Assembly: GCF_023502205.1 (NCBI RefSeq) | Contig: NZ_JAMFLG010000012.1 | Span: 1 to 64,000 of the forward strand | Direction: 5' to 3' | DNA length: 64,000 nucleotides | Source: Aquiflexum sp. TKW24L | GTDB taxonomy: Bacteria > Bacteroidota > Bacteroidia > Cytophagales > Cyclobacteriaceae | Part shown: positions 8,236-16,115 of the stretch, piece after piece | Numbering within the stretch: the stretch's first letter is position 1 | How the letters are laid out: each line of letters begins with the position of its first letter | The notes under the pieces: generated by a model | Told to the model about the DNA's origin: nothing | Database searches by the model: none | Seen by the model: the letters and a program-made list of their open reading frames with translations, nothing else | Made by a program: the position numbers and the translations under genes

Positions 8236-8598
8236 CTATTTAAAAGGGTATTTTATTTTTCGTTCGGCAAAATGAAAAGAAATACAAAGAACATTTGATC
8301 CAGGTATTCCTTTGGTAATCTTAATGTAGATTTCTTGCCCTTTTACAATTTTCCCAAAGACCCACATTTCTTTGGTGCCGTACATTTCTTCCGGTTTGGG
8401 ACCTTCTGCATAATCTTCAGCTATTAATTCTTCTAGAATTTGCTTACGATCCTTAGGACGGATATCAAGTTGGGTGAGGGTTTCAAAGTTTTTTCCTCTG
8501 TTATCCAAAAAGAATACTCCCCAAAACTTCATTTTTATCTTAAACTCCTTTAAGAATTCATCGACTTTTTCTTTTGACGTCTTTTGCAAAGGTATCAT
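8236..8598 (-). CDS. MqsR-like toxin of a type II toxin-antitoxin pair
   Basis: A 120-residue protein whose second half follows the MqsR pattern: ETLTQLDIRPKDRKQILEEL, a tryptophan strand MWVFGKIVKGQEIYIKIT, and a last strand VLCISFHFAE. MqsR is a RelE-fold mRNA interferase, so growth arrest by mRNA cleavage is the expected activity. I chose ATG 8598 (MIPLQKTSKEK) rather than the TTG at 8619. It is followed after 7 bases by the Panacea antitoxin, giving toxin-first order as in mqsRA. Catalytic residues cannot be assigned with certainty by eye. Confidence 0.75.
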   Translation of the reverse strand: MIPLQKTSKEKVDEFLKEFKIKMKFWGVFFLDNRGKNFETLTQLDIRPKDRKQILEELIAEDYAEGPKPEEMYGTKEMWVFGKIVKGQEIYIKITKGIPGSNVLCISFHFAERKIKYPFK

Positions 8599-8975
8599 GA
8601 TAAAGTTATAAATATTCAATTTATGTAATAAAATTAAACCAAAAAGTTTAAAAAATATTTTTTTGTCAATCCTTTCAATTTAAGTCCAATATAATTTTTT
8701 TATGCTAAGCCGGCTTAGATTTGGAATATTGTTCGGTTACGAGACCGGATATAAAAATCTAGCAGTAAATTTGAAGATCACTGTTGCAAATACCCTGTTT
8801 CCAAACTTAATCACCAAAGTAACCAATCAATGTCGTTTAGTTAGGGGAGATTCGATAAACTTTTCCAAAGTTCGAAATGGATGTTTTAAGATTTTCATGG
8901 TCTGATCTCAACTTTGGAAATGGGTTGTATAACGCAAAATTTTACCTAAAAGACATTGAGTAAACAATTATAAAA
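8599..8975. promoter_or_regulatory. Divergent intergenic region with a 14-bp palindrome
   Basis: This gap separates the leftward toxin-antitoxin operon from the rightward hydrolase. It is AT-rich and contains no convincing gene. CTAAGCCGGCTTAG (8705-8718) is a perfect 14-bp palindrome about 107 bases upstream of the toxin start, a candidate operator for the HTH antitoxin. Confidence 0.35.
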
Positions 8976-10100
8976 ATGAAGAAAATATTGAAAATTGCCC
9001 TATGGACATTAGCCATATTGCTGATAGTAACGGGAAGCTTGGCATATTATGTAAGTAGACAAATGGGCAGTTTGGATTCCTTGGAAGACCGGAAGGCACG
9101 ATTCTCCGGGCTGTCATATTATGATGCAGATACGGATCAGTTTATAAGTCCGGAGACATTGCCCTATTACCCGGAACAGACCACAGGAGGCGATTCAGGT
9201 CCTGCACGCTTTTTTAAAACTTCCCCAAATGCACCGGGTTTTTCACTACCCAAAAAGATGGTTGCCAAAAGCGATTTTTCAGAAACCCCTTCGGATTTTG
9301 CTGCCTATTGGTTTGGTCACTCCACCTTTATCCTTGAGCTTGATGGAAAACGGATCTTATTTGATCCCGTTTTTGAAAATGGAGGTCCCCTACCCTTTAT
9401 TTTGAGAAGGTTTGATGTGTCTCCCATCAAAAGAGAGGAACTGCCGGAGATTGATTTGGTGGTCATTACCCATGATCATTATGATCATCTGGAGGCTGCT
9501 ACCATAAGATTCCTAGCATCGAGAAACACAGAATTTCTCGTACCGCTGGGTGTAGGTGCCAGATTGGAAGGCTGGGGTATTCAGAAAAACAACATCAGCG
9601 AGTTGGGTTGGCATGATGCCAAGACTGTTGGTTCCTTGCAAATCACTGCCCTGCCGGGGATCCACTACACGAGCAGGAGTTATAATGATAGGAATAAAAC
9701 CCTTTGGGCCTCTTTTGTAATTAAAGGGGATGATAAAAATATTTTTGTAAGTGGCGATACCGGATACGGAACGCACCTGAAAGACATAGGAGAAAAATAT
9801 GGACCTTTCGACCTGGCTTTTGTGGAGATAGATGGCTGGAACAAAGGATGGCCATTGACCCACCTCTTCCCCGATCAGACAGTTCAGTTATGTCAGGATA
9901 TCAATACACAACTCATGTTTCCCATACATTGGGGTGTCTTTGATTTGGCATTACACCCTTGGGATGAATCTATCAAAATGGTAGCTGACATAGCCGCAGA
10001 AAATAACATCAAACTGGTAACACCCCTTATGGGCGAGAAAGTTATACCGGGTTCTAGCCCAACCACTCATTGGTGGGAAATAAAAAACAGGGGCAAGTAG
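8976..10100 (+). CDS. MBL-fold metallohydrolase (UlaG/NAPE-PLD-like)
   Basis: A 374-residue metallo-beta-lactamase-fold hydrolase with an N-terminal membrane anchor (residues 6-26). Metal ligands are visible: HDHYDHL (His166, His168, Asp170, His171), His230 in LPGIHYTSR, and Asp261 in FVSGDTGYGTH. The later FPIHWGVFDLALHPWDE supplies the last histidine. The overall pattern (FGHSTFILELDGKRILFDP) matches the lactonase UlaG and NAPE-type phospholipase D branch, so a lipid or lactone phosphodiester/ester is a likely substrate. It is a single gene, closed by a strong terminator. Confidence 0.9.
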   Translation: MKKILKIALWTLAILLIVTGSLAYYVSRQMGSLDSLEDRKARFSGLSYYDADTDQFISPETLPYYPEQTTGGDSGPARFFKTSPNAPGFSLPKKMVAKSDFSETPSDFAAYWFGHSTFILELDGKRILFDPVFENGGPLPFILRRFDVSPIKREELPEIDLVVITHDHYDHLEAATIRFLASRNTEFLVPLGVGARLEGWGIQKNNISELGWHDAKTVGSLQITALPGIHYTSRSYNDRNKTLWASFVIKGDDKNIFVSGDTGYGTHLKDIGEKYGPFDLAFVEIDGWNKGWPLTHLFPDQTVQLCQDINTQLMFPIHWGVFDLALHPWDESIKMVADIAAENNIKLVTPLMGEKVIPGSSPTTHWWEIKNRGK

Positions 10101-10126
10101 AATGTCACTTACCCCTGTTATTTTTT
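10087..10126. terminator. Intrinsic terminator after the MBL-fold gene
   Basis: ACAGGGGCAAGT (10087-10098) pairs with ACTTACCCCTGT (10107-10118) with one mismatch, and TATTTTTT follows. The stem begins inside the last codons of the hydrolase gene. It also faces the 3' end of the leftward propeller gene. Confidence 0.8.
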
Positions 10127-10154
10127 AGCTAAGTCAATATTTTGGCCTTGTCCT

Positions 10155-13100
10155 TCAATCCATTTTTCTATTTGGCGTATAAGGTGCTCCTGCTTTTTCC
10201 AGCGTCAACTCAAACTCGGCCAATTCATTATAAAAGACCGAAGCATCTTTCAAATATTGATCAAACTCACTTTGTGCGATTTCAATATTCCGTCTGTGCG
10301 TTGCTGTTGGAGGCTCGGTAGTATTCCAATGTCCATAAATCACTGCTCCTACCCTACTCATGATGGAAGGAGAAGTGGACTCATCCTTGCTTTGAAGCAC
10401 CCGGTCTCCCATTAGTGTATTTGACAGGTTAAATAAAGAGGCATTGAGCGCTGTCAGTTGTGCAAATAAATCAGGAGAAGCATTTGGTGTTTTGGTCAAT
10501 GCGGCCTTGATATAGCGGAGCTTATCCCCGGCCTCACTCAATTGGCTGGCAGCGCTTGAGGTCCTTCGGGAAAGATCACTGGTTTGCTTTTTAAAAGCCG
10601 CCATTGCTTCATAATCATCATTTTTCGGATGAACAGGTTTCACCATAAACTCCTGCGCGTCTCCTTGAAGCTCCAGTTTTCCATTTTTTATCACATAGAG
10701 CTCGACACTGTATTTCCCGGGCGCTACCAAAGGTCCTTGAGGATCACTTACCCAAGGTGGTTGGAAGGCGGGAACGCTGAGTTCGATAGGGTCGGGCGGA
10801 GAAAGTCTCAGATCCCAACTTACCCGATGCAAGCCTGTTTTCGCTACCCCTTCGATCCAACGGACGGCCTCCCCGCTTTTATCCCGTACCAAAAGCATGA
10901 CACTTGGTTCTTCTTCGATAGACTCCCCCCTCAGTTGATCCCAACCGGGAAAAGGAATGCTGGCTTTTTGCTCGTTGAGCTTCTTTTCCGATTCTTTCCG
11001 CACAGCTTTTTCTGTTTTGGGAAGATCATTTATGAAATAGGTGAATACTGCTCCGAAAGGTGGGTTATCGCTTACAAAACTGGTGGAACCCTGAGAAGGC
11101 ATTCCTTTGGCCTGCATGGGTTCGTTAGGGACATACCACCAAGCATCTCTCACCGGCAACACGATATTTGAATTGGCATTGGCCAATTTGTTGATCTCCC
11201 TCAAAGGAGAGTAATCATCCAAGACATAAATCCCACGCCCAAAACTTGCCCCTACCAAATCATTGTCTCTGGCATGTAGCGCGAGATCCCGGAAAGGAAT
11301 GGTTGGAACTCCTGCATTTAGCTTGGTCCAATTGACGCCCTTATTCACAGAAAAATAAATCCCGTACTCCGTTCCGATGAAAAGCAAATTTTCATCTATG
11401 TGGTCCTGTTTGATCACCCAAACAAGGGTATTGACAGGCAAGTCTCCTGCAATAGAACGCCAGGTTTTTCCTTTGTCTGTACTGATGAAAACGTAAGAAG
11501 CATAATCACCCAATTGGTGCGCATCGGCTGCGGCAAATACCGTATTGACATCATGGGAAGAGGCTTCGATATTGTTAATGAAGGTAAGTGCAGGAACCTT
11601 GGGCAGGCTTCCACTTTTCCTCCAATTCTTCCCATCATCTTCGGTCACATGGATCAGGCCATCATCCGAGCCGGTATAAAGTAATCCTGCTTGTAGGGTC
11701 GATTCCGAAATTGTGGTCAAGGTGGCAAATTTCGACATGGCACCGTTGTCGTACAATGCGTCAATACTTGGTACACGGTCCATCATTTCCAGTTCATACC
11801 TGCCGAGGTTGGTGGTCAGGTCACCGCTGATCGCCGTCCATGAATTACCGCGATCGGTACTTTTCCAAACCCGCTGTGATCCAAAATAGAGTGTTTTATG
11901 ATCATGAGGACTTACCTGTATGGGACTATCCCAATTCCATCTTTCCGGTGGGTCATTGGGTTCCGGTTGTGGCTGTATATTCAATATTTCTAGTGTGGTT
12001 CTATTGTGACGGTGTAATTCGCCCTGTTGAATTTCCATATACACAATATTGGGATCTTTGGGATCGAAAGCGACATCATAGCCATCGGCCCCCAAGGGGA
12101 CGTACCAGTCCTGATTGCGCACACCCTCCACGTTGGTCGTTCGGGATGGACCTAATAAAGTTCCAAGGTCTTGTGCTCCCACTACCACATTATAAAATGG
12201 CTCAGCATTATCGAGTCCTACTTTATAAAATTGTGAGACCGGCAGGTTCGGGAAGTGACGCCAAGTAGCTCCTTCATCAAAAGATTCATACAAACCTCCA
12301 TCTGTTCCCACGATCAAATGCTGTCCATTGGCAGGATCAATATACAAGGCGTGGTTGTCGCTGTGTTTCGTTCTTCCGGTTTCGCCATAATCAAAGGTCT
12401 TTCCACCATCACGGGTTACATTTATAAAAACATCCATCTGGTAAACCAGGTCCGGATTGGTGGGTGAAGCTTCAATCTCCTGATAATAATGAGGCCCGGT
12501 TCCCCCTGAAATATAGCTGTTGCGTTTTTGCCAGCTTTCGCCTTTATCTGAGGATCGGTAGAATCCCCTATTTGCATTGTCTGCTTCTATGGTCGCATAG
12601 ACTACTTGTGGATTGGCCGGAGTCACTGCCAAGCCTATTTTTCCCATATCGCCTTGAGGCAATCCCGCATTTATCCTTCTCCAACTCTCGGCACCATCCA
12701 TGGATTTATAGATTCCGGACTTTGGGCCTCCACCAAGTAGAGCCCAGGTTTTTCTTCTTCTTTGATAGGCAGCAGCATAGATCACATCAGGGTTTGATGG
12801 GTCAAATTCCGCATCAGTGACACCTGTATCTGGATCTATTTCTAGGACCAATTGCCAGGTTTTGCCCCCATCTTTGGTTTTATACAATCCACGTTCGCCT
12901 CCTGATGACCATAATGGGCCTTCGGCTGCTACATAGACCACCTCAGAGTCTCTGGGATCGATTAAAATTCTACTTATATGCTCGGAATTTTTCAATCCCA
13001 TCTGCTTCCAAGTGGCACCTCCATCCAAGCTTTTGTACACCCCATCTCCCCAACCTACATGCCGACCACTGACATTTTCGCCAGTACCTACCCAGACCAC

Positions 13101-13424
13101 TTCGGGATTGTTGGGATCCAAAGCCACGGTACCAATAGAATATGAGGCCTGCGCATCAAAAACAGGTGTCCAGGTAGTTCCACTGTTGGTAGTTTTCCAC
13201 AAACCACCTGAGCCAACCGCCACATACCAAGTACTGCTATGGATAGGGTTGATGGCTATATCAGCAATTCTTCCACCCATTAATGCGGGACCAATACCTC
13301 TCAGCTCTAGCCCCTTGGCCACCTGAGCGGCCATATCCTTTTGATTGGATTGAGCCCAGACAGGAAAACTGTTTATTGAAAAGAGAAGAAGAGTTGTGAG
13401 TAGAAGACCTATGGTTTTTTGCAT
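10155..13424 (-). CDS. Exported BNR/sortilin-like beta-propeller protein
   Basis: A 1,089-residue protein with a signal peptide (about residues 1-24, ending PVWAQ). Repeated Asp-box motifs of the type TTNSGTTW, SLDGGATW, TKDGGKTW, SSDKGESW, STDRGNSW and STDKGKTW mark at least two BNR/sortilin (VPS10)-like propellers. The C-terminal ~300 residues contain an Ig-like strand region (APGKYSVELYVIKNG) and a helical end. Proteins of this family are common in Bacteroidota and are often annotated as glycosyl hydrolases, but no sialidase catalytic residues can be claimed. It is probably periplasmic or surface-exposed. It is monocistronic, with a ~200-bp-family repeat in its upstream region. Confidence 0.88.
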   Translation of the reverse strand: MQKTIGLLLTTLLLFSINSFPVWAQSNQKDMAAQVAKGLELRGIGPALMGGRIADIAINPIHSSTWYVAVGSGGLWKTTNSGTTWTPVFDAQASYSIGTVALDPNNPEVVWVGTGENVSGRHVGWGDGVYKSLDGGATWKQMGLKNSEHISRILIDPRDSEVVYVAAEGPLWSSGGERGLYKTKDGGKTWQLVLEIDPDTGVTDAEFDPSNPDVIYAAAYQRRRKTWALLGGGPKSGIYKSMDGAESWRRINAGLPQGDMGKIGLAVTPANPQVVYATIEADNANRGFYRSSDKGESWQKRNSYISGGTGPHYYQEIEASPTNPDLVYQMDVFINVTRDGGKTFDYGETGRTKHSDNHALYIDPANGQHLIVGTDGGLYESFDEGATWRHFPNLPVSQFYKVGLDNAEPFYNVVVGAQDLGTLLGPSRTTNVEGVRNQDWYVPLGADGYDVAFDPKDPNIVYMEIQQGELHRHNRTTLEILNIQPQPEPNDPPERWNWDSPIQVSPHDHKTLYFGSQRVWKSTDRGNSWTAISGDLTTNLGRYELEMMDRVPSIDALYDNGAMSKFATLTTISESTLQAGLLYTGSDDGLIHVTEDDGKNWRKSGSLPKVPALTFINNIEASSHDVNTVFAAADAHQLGDYASYVFISTDKGKTWRSIAGDLPVNTLVWVIKQDHIDENLLFIGTEYGIYFSVNKGVNWTKLNAGVPTIPFRDLALHARDNDLVGASFGRGIYVLDDYSPLREINKLANANSNIVLPVRDAWWYVPNEPMQAKGMPSQGSTSFVSDNPPFGAVFTYFINDLPKTEKAVRKESEKKLNEQKASIPFPGWDQLRGESIEEEPSVMLLVRDKSGEAVRWIEGVAKTGLHRVSWDLRLSPPDPIELSVPAFQPPWVSDPQGPLVAPGKYSVELYVIKNGKLELQGDAQEFMVKPVHPKNDDYEAMAAFKKQTSDLSRRTSSAASQLSEAGDKLRYIKAALTKTPNASPDLFAQLTALNASLFNLSNTLMGDRVLQSKDESTSPSIMSRVGAVIYGHWNTTEPPTATHRRNIEIAQSEFDQYLKDASVFYNELAEFELTLEKAGAPYTPNRKMD

Positions 13425-13469
13425 AACAGATTCGGTTTAATCGAAGAAAAAGGTACAAGAAAAATCATG

Positions 13470-13650
13470 TTCTTCGGAACCATTTATCAAAAAAGGAGAA
13501 TTCCCAATACCGAAATGGTGGGGATGGATTTTAAAAGTTAGGTCTTTGGGATTACAGCCCCGATTGGGCGCAATAACACTAGCCATGGGCAAGGTGCTTC
13601 TCTGAACTTCATACTTTCTCAAATTTTCATGCACCGCAGCCCATAGTTTA
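13470..13650 (+). repeat. Isolated copy of the ~200-bp repeat
   Basis: This segment matches the array units at 14.7-16.1 kb from ACCGAAATGGTGGGGAT through ACCGCAGCCCAT. Its left hairpin arm is degenerate and its end reads CCCATAGTTT. It lies between the propeller gene's start and the methyltransferase gene, in the same orientation as the array, so the methyltransferase is bracketed by direct repeats. Confidence 0.85.
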
Positions 13651-13759
13651 AAAAGGAGATCAATAGCATGAGCTGGTTCCCCATCTGCTTCAAGACAACT
13701 CGAACTTAGAGGCATATTCTTTATCAAAAATTTCCTTCGAATCTTTGGAGAAAATAATT

Positions 13760-13768
13760 TATATTTTG
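13760..13768 (+). promoter_or_regulatory. Possible -7 box of the methyltransferase gene
   Basis: TATATTTTG, 21 bases before the ATG at 13789, is one insertion away from the Bacteroidota -7 consensus TAnnTTTG. No clear -33 TTG lies at the usual distance, so this is tentative. Confidence 0.3.
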
Positions 13769-13788
13769 TGATAATTAAATAACAACCC

Positions 13789-14694
13789 ATGGCTAACCAA
13801 AAAGATTTAGATTTTACCTACACCACCATCGACGAAATCTTCCGGCTCAGCATGGGAGAAACAGGAGATTATAGTGGTGCCAAATATGATGGTGATTTTT
13901 CGATGACCTTAGAAGAGGCACAAAAAGCAAAGCACAAATTTATAGCCGACAGTCTCCACATTAAAAAGGGCAGTAAAGTACTCGATATGGCCTGTGGTTG
14001 GGCGCCCTTTACGCGATATATCACTGATGAAAGGGGGGCAGTAAGTATCGGACTGACACTCTCACAAGGGCAGGCGGAGGCATGTCAAAAGAATGGGTAT
14101 AATGTATTGGTAAAAGATTGCCGTCAAGTAAAGCCGAATGACTTTGGAGTTTTCGACGCCATCGTCTGCATCGGTGGGTTAGAACATTTCTGTTCGGTGG
14201 AAGAATGGAAAGCAGGCAAGCAGGAGCAAGTGTATCGTGATTTCTTCCAAACGATTTATGATTTATTGCCGGTTGGAGGAAGGTTTTACATGCAGACAAT
14301 GGTATTCAGTAAGAATATGATCGATTTTGAAGAATTGGATGTAAATGCCGATAAAGGATCCACTGCTTATATTATGGCATTGATGGTGAAACAATTTCCC
14401 GGTTCATGGCTTCCTTACGGTCCCGAAATGGTGATCAATTGTGCCCTGCCTGGATTCAAATTAATTTCCAAAAGCAGTGGAAGGCTGGACTACATTGAAA
14501 CCATTGGCCAATGGCGCAAAAAATTCAGAAAGTTTCATCTCAAAAAATATTTGTTATACCTCTCATTGATTCCAAGGTATTTCACAGATAAAGAGTTTAG
14601 ACACTTGGTGGCGGTTTTCCGAGTCAGTCCAAATAAGGTATGTTTTGAAAAAGAAGTCATGGATCATTTCCGGTTGGTGTTTGAAAAAGTATAG
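13789..14694 (+). CDS. SAM-dependent methyltransferase, cyclopropane-fatty-acid synthase-like
   Basis: A 301-residue class I methyltransferase. Motif I is VLDMACGWAPF (64-74). SIGLTLSQGQ (86-95) is the pattern typical of the CFA/mycolate cyclopropane synthase group, and IGGLEHF (128-134) corresponds to its acidic motif. Such enzymes methylate or cyclopropanate lipid acyl chains, using S-adenosylmethionine at the membrane, but related enzymes modify other substrates and the canonical CFA N-terminal domain is short here. The gene sits alone between one repeat copy (ending ~13650) and the start of the repeat array (~14704, ten bases after its stop), a cassette-like arrangement. Confidence 0.82.
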   Translation: MANQKDLDFTYTTIDEIFRLSMGETGDYSGAKYDGDFSMTLEEAQKAKHKFIADSLHIKKGSKVLDMACGWAPFTRYITDERGAVSIGLTLSQGQAEACQKNGYNVLVKDCRQVKPNDFGVFDAIVCIGGLEHFCSVEEWKAGKQEQVYRDFFQTIYDLLPVGGRFYMQTMVFSKNMIDFEELDVNADKGSTAYIMALMVKQFPGSWLPYGPEMVINCALPGFKLISKSSGRLDYIETIGQWRKKFRKFHLKKYLLYLSLIPRYFTDKEFRHLVAVFRVSPNKVCFEKEVMDHFRLVFEKV

Positions 14695-14703
14695 ATTTTA
14701 TGA

Positions 14704-16085
14704 TTGTCGGGATCGGTTATGAATCTTCCAAGTAGGAGAATCCCCAATACCGAAATGGTTGAGATTAATTTACAAAGTCCGGGCTTTAAGATTACAGCCC
14801 CGATTGGGCGCAATAACACTAGCCGTGGGCAAGGTGCTTCTCTGAACTTCATACTTTCTCAAATTTTCATGCACCGCAGCCCATGGTTATGAATGGGAAC
14901 GATTAAGGGATTTCGGACTCGAATCTTATAAGTAGGATAATTCTCATTACCGAAATGGTGGGGATTAATTTACAAAGTCAGGGCTTTGGGATTACAGCCC
15001 CGAAGTGGGCGCAATAACACTAGCCGTGGGCAAGGTGCTTCTCTGAACTTCATACTTTCTCAAATTTTCATGCACCGCAGCCCATGGTTATGAATGGGAA
15101 CGATTAAGGGATTTCGGTTACGCATATTCTAATAAGGAGAATTCTCAATACCGAAATTTTTGGGAAAACTCATCGTTTTATTTCCTCAATCAATGTGATT
15201 AAATGATAAGCGTCTTTTTCTTGTGTCACTTTTTGTCATGATACAAAAAGTAACCAAAAAAATCTAGCGCAATAATCCTCCCCCACCCATACCCCCGCCG
15301 GCCCGGAATTGCGCTTCCTGCCCACAAGTGTTCCATATAAAGATTAATTGAAAAGTAGAGGTTTTTGAAATACCATTTATAATAGATACAGCCCCGAAGT
15401 GGGCGCAACAACACTAGCCATGGGTTAGGTGCTTCACTAATCTTTATACTTTCTCAAATTTTCATGCACCGCAGCCCATGGTTAAGAATGGGAACGAATA
15501 AGGGATTTCGGACTCGAATCTTATAAGTAGGATAATTCTCATTACCGAAATGGTTGGGATTAATTTACAAGTTAGGACTTTAGGATTACAGCCCCGAAGT
15601 GGGCGCAATAACACTAGCCATGGGTTAGGTGCTTCACTGAACTTCATACTTTCTCAAATTTTCATGCACCGCAGCCTATGGTTAAGAATGAGAACGATTA
15701 AGGGATTTCGGTCACGAATCTTCTAAGAAGGAGAATTCTCATTACCGAAATGGTGGGGATTAATTTACAAAGTCAGGGCTTTAGGATTACAGCCCCGAAG
15801 CGGGCACAATAACACTAGCCATGGGTTAGGTGCTTCACTGAACTTCATACTTTCTCAAATTTTCATGCACCGCAGCCCATGGTTAAGAATGGGAACGAAT
15901 AAGGGATTTCGGTTACGAATCTTCTCTGAAGGATAATTCTTATTACCGAAATGGTGGGGATTAATTTACAAAGTCAGGGCTTTGGGATTACAGCCCCGAT
16001 TGGGCGCAATAACACTAGCCGTGGGCAAGGTGCTTCTCTGAACTTCATACTTTCTCAAATTTTCATGCACCGCAGCCCATGGTTT
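14704..16085 (+). repeat. Array of six direct repeats, ~200-bp period
   Basis: Units begin at about 14704, 14909, 15110, 15504, 15704 and 15905, with spacings of 200-201 bases except across the third unit, which is interrupted. Each unit has the same parts. First is an imperfect hairpin bounded by ATTTCGG and CCGAAAT. Next come GGGCT...AGCCC and GCCC...GGGC hairpins. Last is a long inverted repeat, CCATGGGTTAGGTGC against GCACCGCAGCCCATGG, around a ~35-base loop. Sub-variants alternate (CGATTGGGC or CGAAGTGGGC; GTGGGCAAGG or ATGGGTTAGG). A one-base length change between variants shifts any reading frame, so the units do not look protein-coding. The array fills the gap between the methyltransferase gene and the 3' end of gamma-glutamyltransferase. 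Confidence 0.9.
15157..15383. other. Insert that splits the third repeat unit
   Basis: The third unit has its left hairpin at 15110-15156 and its right part from about 15384. Between them lie about 225 bases of unrelated DNA. The insert contains a perfect stem (ACTTTTTGT at 15228-15236 with ACAAAAAGT at 15243-15251) followed by a C-rich stretch (15280-15305). No gene is seen. It may be a small element or a cassette that replaced part of the unit. Confidence 0.55.
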
Positions 16086-16115
16086 GAAATGTGATCAATC
16101 ACCCATTCTCTTTTC

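Noticed and set aside
8702-8905. 67-codon ORF in the toxin-antitoxin upstream region
   Set aside because: Composition looks random and it overlaps a palindromic probable operator.
10584-13326. Several plus-strand ORFs of 70-195 codons opposite the propeller gene
   Set aside because: The minus-strand gene is intact with signal peptide and Asp-box repeats. The opposite readings have no domains and reflect its codon pattern.
13437-15647. Minus-strand short ORFs inside the repeats (MKFREAPCPRLVLLRP and variants)
   Set aside because: They recur only because the DNA repeats. A one-base length difference changes the frame after about 17 codons, and changes between copies are not mainly silent.
14704-16085. 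Reading the repeats as integron attC sites
   Set aside because: The repeats have long inverted arms and one is next to a gene, but the flanks (CAATAAC on one side, GGTTAAGA or GGTTATGA on the other) do not fit the RYYYAAC...GTTRRRY pair and are not complementary over 7 bases. No integrase is visible.
14704-16085. CRISPR array
   Set aside because: The units are ~200 bases with no constant short repeat separated by variable spacers of equal size, and no cas genes are present.
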